Positions 30,343 through 45,000 of a stretch of 45,000 nt of DNA are shown here, one piece after another (within the stretch, counting starts at the first letter, position 1; each line of letters opens with the position of its first letter). The notes under the pieces were generated by a model. That model was not told the origin of the DNA and did no database searches. It saw only the letters and a program-made list of their open reading frames with translations. Source of the DNA: Sphaeroforma sirkka (taxonomy: Eukaryota; Opisthokonta; Ichthyosporea; Ichthyophonida); the NCBI GenBank assembly GCA_001586965.3, contig LUCW03000725.1:1-45000 (forward strand). The letters are read 5' to 3'. A program made the position numbers and the translations under genes.

Positions 30343-31347
30343 ATGAGGGAAAAACTAGCTGCAAACCGCAATGCACGCCTAGCAGCCAAACAATGTAAGA
30401 CGCTTGGCAAGTCTAGAGTGTTAAAGACCAGCAAAAACAAGTTGTATTGCTCTACGTTGTTGAGAAAGAGAGCGCCGCCTTCTACGATAAGCAGTGGAAA
30501 GAGTGAACATGTAGAAAAGAAGCGAAATGGGATAATCAACGTAGATACCAATGTAGTGAAAAGTACTGTTGCAGAGTCAAAGTCATTTTATTTCGGCGGC
30601 TGGATCTTGCAGGAGAACATTGTAGTACAATGCTGCAAACCAGGGGAGTGGATCAAAGGCTCGCTTATATCCGGGGTATTCTACTATTTATCTCAATTAC
30701 CCTCTCTGGCTGTTCGTTTCTGTGATGCTGATGCACACAGAGTATGGATGAGGGACTTATACAAGTATCGTAGGGCAGAAAGCTTACGACTTAAGGGACC
30801 ACCACAGGTATCCGAAAGGATTTCTGTATTGATCCCATGGAATCATAGCAACACACATTGGAACTTGGCGATTGTTACATTGTACACAACTAACGCTACA
30901 GTTACTATTTTAGATGGTATGCCAAATCCTGTTAGAGCTGACGAACAATTCGATTATATAGTACGATGGATGAAACGTTACCTCCCAGATGATGTTACAT
31001 ACAGCCTAAAAGTAGGCGGTATAAACCAACACGACAGTTCTAGCTGTGGGGTTTTGCTTTGTGCCTATGCTAGAGCAGTATCAGAAAGTCCACAACTTGT
31101 GCATGATTTGGAGGTATTGTCTTCGCACGAATATGTCACAAACGTCCAACATGACAACAGATTAGAAAATGGATTTCCGAAACACTATTCTCGTATATTC
31201 CTGTACAAGAGCATCACAGACCACGTGAGTTGCAAACCAGGGAGTGAGATAAGCTTGAATGAAGCAGCATATATCAACACCTCTCTCTCCCCCCCCTCAA
31301 CACATATATTCGTAAAAATGGATATAGCCGAAGGCTCGTTAATTTAA
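30343..31347 (+). CDS. Ulp1/SENP-type cysteine protease (C48), transposon-borne
   Basis: Intact 334-codon frame. C48 proteases cleave SUMO-like modifiers or other ubiquitin-fold tags. The C-terminal two thirds show the catalytic set in the right order: H172 in NTHWNLAIV, D191 in TILDGMPNP, Q229 in INQHDSSSCG and C235 in the same motif. The W-I-x-G/S-L-I region (residues 103-110) and CKPGEW before it correspond to the substrate-binding start of the domain. The N-terminal 80 residues are basic (Lys/Arg-rich) and unassigned. The gene sits alone between the TIRs of a small transposon, and its last codons (DIAEGSLI and stop) are encoded by the right TIR. Ulp1 genes ride on several DNA transposon groups, such as some MULEs. 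Whether host or element uses this one is unknown. The (TA)n tract just upstream makes the 5' end uncertain. Confidence 0.85.
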   Translation: MREKLAANRNARLAAKQCKTLGKSRVLKTSKNKLYCSTLLRKRAPPSTISSGKSEHVEKKRNGIINVDTNVVKSTVAESKSFYFGGWILQENIVVQCCKPGEWIKGSLISGVFYYLSQLPSLAVRFCDADAHRVWMRDLYKYRRAESLRLKGPPQVSERISVLIPWNHSNTHWNLAIVTLYTTNATVTILDGMPNPVRADEQFDYIVRWMKRYLPDDVTYSLKVGGINQHDSSSCGVLLCAYARAVSESPQLVHDLEVLSSHEYVTNVQHDNRLENGFPKHYSRIFLYKSITDHVSCKPGSEISLNEAAYINTSLSPPSTHIFVKMDIAEGSLI

Positions 31348-31525
31348 ATTTAAGCAAATTTTGCACGATAAAGTCACTAAATATACATAAAAAAATTGGA
31401 ATTGACACTAAATGTACATTTGTACATATTTGATCCATACTTCAGAACATTTTCATCGAGAATAAGGGTGAATGTACATTTAGTGACTTTTCCGCATTTT
31501 CAATGTACATTTAGCGACGTTGTTC
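31318..31525 (-). repeat. Right TIR of the Ulp1 transposon
   Basis: Inverted match of the left end (12,138-12,169 plus 29,665-29,838). The protease stop codon lies within it. Contains three copies of the motif ACTAAATGTACAT or close variants in alternating orientation. Confidence 0.82.
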
Positions 31526-31760
<235 letters not shown>

Positions 31761-31802
31761 TTCATATTCACATGTTTAATCTACACTTCGAAATGATACA
31801 AC

Positions 31803-31904
31803 TTGCTGTCGATATGCTCTCACTGAATTCAACAGGCATTCTTCTCAGATCGTTTGCTGTCGTTATGCTCTCACTGAATTCAACAGGCATTCTTCTCAGA
31901 TCGT
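31803..31904. repeat. 51-bp tandem duplication
   Basis: TTGCTGTCGATATGCTCTCA...CTCAGATCG occurs twice in a row, differing at about one base. On the minus strand it lies in a 106-codon open frame (32,088-31,768), in which it repeats LRRMPVEFSESI. I do not recognise that frame and do not call it a gene. Confidence 0.85.
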
Positions 31905-32155
31905 GTGACTCATCCCTGTAGCAAATAAATAAAAGCGTATCGTTAGATAAAGTACAGAACATGATTTCTAGTGCTGAAGCTGTGTGCATTTCTTGGACTT
32001 TTACATACATAGCATGTATTTTTATTTTTGTTATACAAAGATTTTGCAGATGTGTGAGTCTGTTGTCAGTTGGCACACTCGCCGGCATTTTGAACCTGAT
32101 AAAAATAGAAAAATCATTTTTTATTTTTTTGCGTCATCAAAAAAAATTACAGCAC

Positions 32156-32315
32156 TGGAAAGTCACTAAATGTACATAAAAAAGTCTCTAAATGTACTTA
32201 TAAATTTTTTGTTTGAAAAGTTTGAGAAAGGAATTGAAATTCACATTTAGCAATTTTAATTGGGCAATTAGAAAACGTACTCGTAAATCTGTATGTACAT
32301 TTAGTGGCTTTCCCA
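32156..32315. mobile_element. 160-bp MITE related to the Ulp1 transposon ends
   Basis: Starts TGGAAAGTCACTAAATGTAC and ends with the inverse (ATGTACATTTAGTGGCTTTC then CCA), giving 22-23-bp inverted ends with one or two mismatches. The end sequence matches the repeated GGAAAAGTCACTAAATGTAC motif in the TIRs of the larger transposon. It has no coding capacity. Confidence 0.65.
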
Positions 32316-34726
32316 TGTAGGCCATGTATATTTAGAGTATTTCCTCTTTTAAGATTGGTTCTTTGTCAACTTGTTTGCTATTGGTAGCCATTTCACTGTG
32401 TTGTCGACTGGTACTAGCTTTACACCCAATTTTTTTTGTATTCGTGCACACGTATTTTACAGCTGGATTGAGAAAACGTGCACCTATTTAGTCCTGTGTG
32501 TATTGTGTGTGTTATACGTACCGTAGACGCTGCTGAAGTACGGGCAGGGGCTCGTTTCAAGAGAGGGGCGACTGGTATGGCCCTCTATCGAGGGGCGAGT
32601 AGGGCGCTGGCCCGTACTCTTGGTTGTATGGCTACTCCAGAGTTTTACTGAAAGTAAACTATCTGTATAACCTCCTAAGGTTTGCTTTTCCAAGGTGACA
32701 GGTTTGGAAAGATGTCAATTTGTGGGCTATAATTGACAGGTTGAGTTATTGTCAGTAATATCAAATATTTTGACAACAGTGTCAGACAATAATTGGGAGA
32801 CAATATGTGGAGATTTATGTAGTAACAGTAGCAGTCACACTTGATATTAACTAGAGTGATGAAATGCTTGAAGGCACAGTCAAGGTGGTGCTATGACATG
32901 TGCACAGCGTATGAACAGAGCATATCGTTAGCCTAAATGAGGTAAGGGATTGAATGACTGGATCGTGATGAGGTACTAATGAATGTATATATGAAATGTA
33001 TCTTGGCACACGTAGTGTTCTGAAGAAGCATGTGAACATGCTGTGTGTACGCAGGAGATTCATACCAAGACGTGGGGAGGTCAATTGGGTACAAATTGCC
33101 GGTTGGATAGGCAGGAGGTGTGCGCAAATGGTATAAATAGTAAGGTATACAGACTTGAAAATGACAGTTAATGTTGCGTTCAAAAACACGTATAATCAAC
33201 CATAAAATAAACGAGGGGTTTTCACCACTTTGTACATTACTTTTAACTATAACGTACAACAAAATTGCCTATTATTGACTGATATTGAGCAGAAAAAGCT
33301 TTTTTTTTTTTGTCACAAAAAGAGGCATCTTTCACTATTTGGTTGTTTAAAGACAAATCTCCAAGGCCCAAGTCCAGCCCCGATTTTTTTCCTTCCTCAT
33401 TAGTTGTATTCATTTTTTAACCTCGGTTGGTTATTGAGCGCTTTTTTAATGTTTATTTGAGATTCCTGACCCTAATTTCTTGTCCTGATACCGGTTTGAT
33501 CGTGGCCGGCAATCCCAAGATCCCACAAATCCTTGTCCAAACCCGAAAAGTCATAAGTCCAAAAAAATTGGTCCACAAGGGTACACTAGAAGCCCTAATC
33601 CTTGCTCAAATTCTAAGACAAAAAATCTCAGTAGTATCAACTAATAGCTCTTGGCTCGGCTCAAGTCAAAGCCTACGATTCAAGTAGTCTTAGCAATACT
33701 CCTCTAACCTTTTCTAATCATTTGTGTAAAGGTCTGAGGATTGCAAACTACTATACTACCCTATTTATACTATTTCCATCAGACCCGTAGTTGTCTAAAG
33801 GTCGATGACTAAGCCTAAAAGTTTACGCAATGTCTACAAACTTAAGCTCTAACATTTTCGCGAATCCTCTCTAGTTATACGTTTCGTCTTTTCGGAGAGT
33901 CGCGTGATACTATCTCATCAAAATTCATTTGTCACTTTTTTTGGCATTGTGTATTGAAATTTGAAGAATTGTTCCAGACCAAAAAAAAAATCTCCTAAAT
34001 ATAGATACAAACCGAGAATCCCAATATTCTCTTTAATCCTCGAAGCAGAGCTTTTGCAACATGGTGAAGAATAAATGCTGCCACGACGACCCGCGTTCAC
34101 ATCGCGTCAACTATAAATCGACTTGCTACGTTTAGCTCGGTACCCCCACAACCCCACTACGATACCCTTGCATCCTTTGTGCTCAGCTACCGCCGCAAGA
34201 CTGCTAGCCAAACTATGGGTGACATGCACTCTGATAGGATATCTTTCCCTTTAACCAGAAATCTGAGACTGGTACACTGGAGACTAATATTACGACACTA
34301 ATAAACTGTGGGTACACGACTACCGAATCACACGTTCCGCGCGCGATAATCGCATCTCATCGCGTTGAAATTCAGAACCCTGATATATCTTTTGAAAGCG
34401 TGCGCGGCTTTTCCTTCCGGTCGCGAAGAAAATTCAGTGATCGTTCGTACTCGCCTGCTCTTTTGCAGACACAATAGTACCTTTGGCTGTCGCATCGAAA
34501 ATTGTGAAACCGTACTCGAATCCCTTAATTACATTCTCTTGGAAGGGCATGATCTTCATGCTCTAAATTGTCTCAGATGTCCTGTATACTAACGTGGCGG
34601 CTTGAGCCCTTGCTAGTGTTGTGGTCGGTCGAAACCCTGGTGGGTTTATATGTTGATCCTATACCGTCTGCAGAAGAGTATGGCGTTGCGCCACAAAGCC
34701 GAGGATCGCCTCTTTGTCTAGTGGTA
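32316..34726. other. Intergenic region without recognised features
   Basis: Short open frames only, none with domain motifs. Base composition is AT-rich with poly-T tracts. I see no repeat shared with the rest of the window. Confidence 0.4.
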
Positions 34727-36840
34727 CTATATCGACCTCGTAGATGCAGTATAAGTGTATGGTTGTCCTGTATGGCTAAGAAATATATCTAGCTGGACCG
34801 TCGTATACACCCCATAGTTTGGAGATTGTTTGAGCGGCCCATCATACGCCCTCAATATTTTTCTCGGAATCGTCCGCTGCACGAGTCCATCCACTTGGAC
34901 AACCTTAGTGTATATCATTAACGGGAATGACCCGTAAATCGCGGTATAAATTATAATAACGACCAACCGAATCAAACACTTTTCGTCCTTCGAGTAGTCA
35001 CTCAAGCTCCGTAGTTCTTCCAACAGTCGCAACGCCCGGGGCTTATCTTTTCTAATGTGAAACATTCTGACCGGTAGTGATCCCCACCCACAGTTGACAC
35101 TTTTATGTGGGGGAACCGACCCACTCCTGGCAGGTGGGCGACAGGGACCTTGAAATTCGCCAGCGCTTCTGGATCGCGACCGCGCTTCTGATTGACATGT
35201 TCGACTTGCTCTATCTCCGTAGCTCTTGTCTCGATTGCCGAGTGAGCCACTGGGCTGCGCTGAACCTTCCCGTTTACCCCAGTCTTGTACATCGCGCTTT
35301 CATAATTAATGCTGAGTGTAAATGCTAATCAGCATAACCACCTACTGACGTATAGATAGTGATGAAGGCGCTCCTTACGTTCTCTTCAAGGCACGTGGAG
35401 AACATATACAATACTAATTTGTCAAATTCTGCTATCACCCGTTCTAGCTTGCATCCGCGTGTTTGCACAGCGCCATTAGTTGGTTCTTCCATAAGTGGCT
35501 CGCTTAGTAGGGAAACCAACGACTTATATGAACTGTACCCTAAATTAAACCTGTTGTTTAGAATACTTCGATGAATTTCCTCATTTGACAACTTCTCTGA
35601 CCGTGCGCTCAATTTGTATGACTTCATAATACGTCGAGTCCCAGTCGTTACATTTTCTAGTGGTGCGTCCAACGCAGCAATTCTTTACTTTGCTAACTCG
35701 CTTAGCTCTGTGTCGCCTTCCTTAGAGCCAGAAGCACCAGTCGATGTACCCGCTCGTCCCTCTCGCATTGCTCGTAATCGATCCTCATTTATAAGGCTTA
35801 CACTCGCATCTGACAGTCTCTTAGAACTCACCGTACTATCTTTTCGTTCAGCTACCAACGATAGAGCATTCTCGTAGCATGGCTTATACGTTGACGGGGC
35901 AGAACTCTGATTCCCCTCCTCGATCAGCTTCATTGACAGCTGAAGAATAATCGTACGCACATCAATTAACGTCCTTCCACTGTGATGAAGTTAGTAAAAG
36001 TATCCCTTCAGCCTGGTAGCCCATCCCTGCACTTATATACTATCGCCTTTGTTGAACATGTTTGCGCAAGGCTCAAATGTTCGTGTAGTATTTTGTTCCG
36101 CGTGCGTCACCGTGGTCTTACTGATGATCTTAGAACTTAATCGGTACTCTACTTCTGGTCCTACCTGTCGCATCAGCAGAGCCAGACACTGACCGGCACC
36201 CGAACACGTCTTCTCCTGTGGTCTCAGCATCATTTCATATACTTTCGTCGCCTTGGCCTCATCTCATTTACTAAACAATGAAAGCAAGGACGACGAATAC
36301 CACCGTCTAAATTCTTCCACGGTTTCAGCCCCTTACCGCCTGACTTGATTTTATCACACGACCCGGTGTTATCGAACCAGGTAGTCGAAATAAACAAAAA
36401 CAGTCAAAATAATATTTGGCGCTAACTTTCGTGTGCGTTAGATATTCACTTTATGACTAACAATTTCGGAACATCTAACTGTCGAGGTCAATATACTTAT
36501 AAAATGATAACGCACAAGCTTGTTAACTTCAGTTTATCAGGTATGCCCCCGAGTTCACTAGTTGACTGCTCGGAGGCACCTGGGTATTCCCTCTTATATC
36601 CTAACTATCCTATCCCCGGATAGCCTGTCCGATCCTCCAGGATCTTCTTCGAACTTGTTGTACATCTTGTTGTCTGAGAACTCCTCTCATGCCTCCTGAC
36701 GAGGCAGGTGTAACTAACCAGGACTAGTGTCAACCATACATTGTCCATCCTTCTTCCCTTGGCGCTCACCTCATCCAATAAGTTGTCCTCTTCATTCATA
36801 ACATTTACCTCCTGGTTGGCCACTTGTCCCCATGTGTCAT
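34727..36840 (-). pseudogene. Decayed minus-strand coding stretch, unidentified
   Basis: Open pieces follow each other on the minus strand: 36,823-36,605, 36,233-36,033, 35,960-35,325, 35,292-35,002 and 35,065-34,727. The piece 35,960-35,325 is a single frame of about 210 codons broken only by one TAA at 35,685-35,687. It is hydrophilic and helical (MRTIILQLSMKLIEEGN; SNEEIHRSILNNRFNLGYSS). The next pieces contain VSTVGGDHYRSECFTLEK and a basic helical end. The density of long minus frames suggests an old coding region, perhaps a retroelement gag or a host pseudogene. I recognise no family, and an intron-containing host gene is also possible. Confidence 0.3.
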
Positions 36841-37197
36841 TCTTTCGTAGTTCGGTACTGATAGGTCCGAACTCTTAGTCGTGTCGGTCGCTAAATGAGT
36901 ATGAAATACCAAATAGAGATCCAATGGACATTCGATATTATGCCAACCTAATGGAGAAATAGGGCTTCCCGATTCTTAATGAATAGAAGTCGGAAATTCT
37001 CAGTTGCAGCGTATTTGTCAACTGAATATGCAAAACATATTTAAGAAATTTTGAACACAAAGCTTTCTTTTTGATGTTTCGTTACAATATTCAACTCGAT
37101 ATTTTGTAAGAAATATACCAAAAATATACAACAATATTTTCTCATGCCAATATTTCTTCCAAATCCTTGAAGTTAGCAAGACAGGCCTAAATATGTA
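36841..37197. other. Spacer without recognised features
   Basis: AT-rich, no clear coding or repeat pattern before the minisatellite. Confidence 0.4.
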
Positions 37198-37565
37198 AAA
37201 GAAGTGCAATATATTCTTTGTAATGGAATCTACTAAATACACGAAGTATATAATACCCTATGTAAGAAATCCACACAATACAAGAATTACAATATATTCT
37301 ATGTAATGAAATCTATTAAATATTCTATGTAATGAAATCTACTAGATACAAGTACAATATATCCTATGTAATGTAATGAAATCGACTAAAAATAAGAAGC
37401 ACAATATACTCAATGTAACGAAATCTACTCAAGACAAGTACAATATACTCTGTAATGCAATGAAATCGACTAAACAAAAAATGTACAATATACTCTATAC
37501 AATGGAATCTACTAAATTTAAAAAGCACAATAAACCTTATGTAATGAAGTCTACCAAATCAACAC
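37198..37565. repeat. Degenerate minisatellite of about 39-40 bp
   Basis: The repeating unit is close to ACAATATACTCTATGTAATG followed by AAATCTACTAAATACAAGT. About nine units are recognisable by TAATGAAATC(T/G)ACTA. It lies about 220 bp past the stop codon of the muniscin gene. The open frame inside it is a by-product of the 39-base period. Confidence 0.8.
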
Positions 37566-37788
37566 ATACTCGTTGATTTCCTGTTCAGCTGTGTCCTGTG
37601 TCGGGCTAAGGTCGGTCCTACCACCCAATATAAATGCCTGAATAATTTTTTTAGCGCACATACTTCATTGGCATTAATACTGTCATATTAGGTACCTCTA
37701 CGAAGCGACTAATGTGTATGATAAGGAAAAAGGTTTGTCATTGGAAACATTAATGTACGCAAATATGACAGTATTTATCTACTAGTTC

Positions 37789-44534
<6,746 letters not shown>

Positions 44535-44589
44535 CTGTGAAACTATCAGATATACTATATTGAGCAGGTAGATTAGAAAAACGTAGCAC

Positions 44590-45000
44590 TTACTCGCTCA
44601 AGTACTATAGCTCACGGCGGACTTTAAATGCACGCGAGCAAATGGAGAGTCATCATTGTAGCAGCAGGTGTCATTGCTAAATATGCACTTGCTATTTAGG
44701 TTGTTTTAAATGTACTTGAAAGTAGCAATAACTTCACCAACCTCCGAAATCAGATTGCAACATACACTTCAATGCAAGCTCATTCATGATTTTCCCCGTA
44801 GGTGATTAGTGATGGTGGAGTCCAACTGGGGTTGGATACGTTGATAAAAGAAAAAACTAGAAAGGGTTTACCAATTCAACGAACCTTACAGAATGTTCCC
44901 TTTAAATAAATCTTTCAGCATACAGAAATCGAGTACACAGATCCATAGGCACAAATTATCATTTCAAAAAGGATTCTACCACGGTGTACGTGCTAGAACG
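44590..45000 (-). other. Probable further intron/5' part of the muniscin gene
   Basis: The sequence upstream of the first modelled exon must hold an intron and possibly an F-BAR exon. One short candidate on minus (about 44,790-44,736), reading KIMNELALKCMLQSDFG before a GT, could be an exon, but I cannot show it. Nothing else is recognised. Confidence 0.25.

Noticed and set aside
33427..33687. Plus-strand open frame of 86 codons
   Set aside because: No domain, composition like the flanking non-coding sequence, no supporting context.
36360..36410. Sequence resembling a tRNA T arm (GGTGTTATCGAACCAGGTAG)
   Set aside because: No A box or foldable cloverleaf around it.
37198..37565. Possible CRISPR array
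   Set aside because: Units of about 39 bp are degenerate throughout, without constant repeats and unique spacers, and the context is eukaryotic; it is a minisatellite.

Overview
This window is eukaryotic. It shows spliceosomal introns with GT..AG borders, several kinds of retrotransposon, long (TA)n and (CA)n microsatellites, and one intron-rich host gene. There is no prokaryotic operon structure. The host gene is a muniscin (FCHo/SGIP1/Syp1 family, clathrin-mediated endocytosis). Together with the repeat load this would fit a unicellular opisthokont such as an ichthyosporean, but that placement is a weak inference. Roughly the first 32 kb is a nest of transposable elements. From 32 to 37.7 kb the DNA is mostly featureless with one decayed coding stretch. 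The last 7 kb holds the host gene on the minus strand.

Left part (1-12,137). A Ty3/gypsy chromovirus-like element, called Y here, runs left to right. Its Gag, retropepsin, RT, RNase H, a Dam-methylase-like block, integrase and chromodomain are followed by a 595-bp 3' LTR (6261-6855). Its 5' LTR lies outside the window. Y abuts a minus-strand LINE-like element with an ORF1 with coiled-coil character, an APE-type endonuclease and a 21-bp tandem array at its 5' end. Next is a decayed gag (Z) interrupted by a solo LTR of the Y family (10,993-11,578) with a GGTA target duplication.

Middle part (12,138-31,525). This can be read as successive insertions. A DNA transposon of about 1.9 kb, with ~200-bp terminal inverted repeats and an intact Ulp1-type (C48) cysteine protease gene, was split 32 bp from its left end by a gypsy element (X; LTRs 12,170-12,415 and 29,416-29,660; target duplication ATGT). 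X was then invaded by copia elements. Two remain, nearly identical and in inverted orientation: A on minus (13,206-19,035) and B on plus (22,955-28,781). Their flanks suggest an inversion of the segment between them and loss of the RT-integrase part of X. X keeps a Gag, a protease and the very start of RT. A and B share the same inactivating lesions.

Right part. After the transposon come (TA)n/(CA)n tracts, a 51-bp duplication, a 160-bp MITE with related ends, a decayed minus-strand coding stretch (34.7-36.8 kb) and a minisatellite. The muniscin gene (44,534 to 37,789, minus) can be assembled from eleven exons with consistent phases. It encodes an NPF-containing linker, an acidic/VKIRP segment, a complete mu-homology domain and an unusual C-terminal tail of about 200 residues ending in a second NPF motif. 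Its F-BAR part should lie beyond the right edge.

Most retroelement reading frames break at homopolymer runs, whereas the Ulp1 gene and the host exons are clean.
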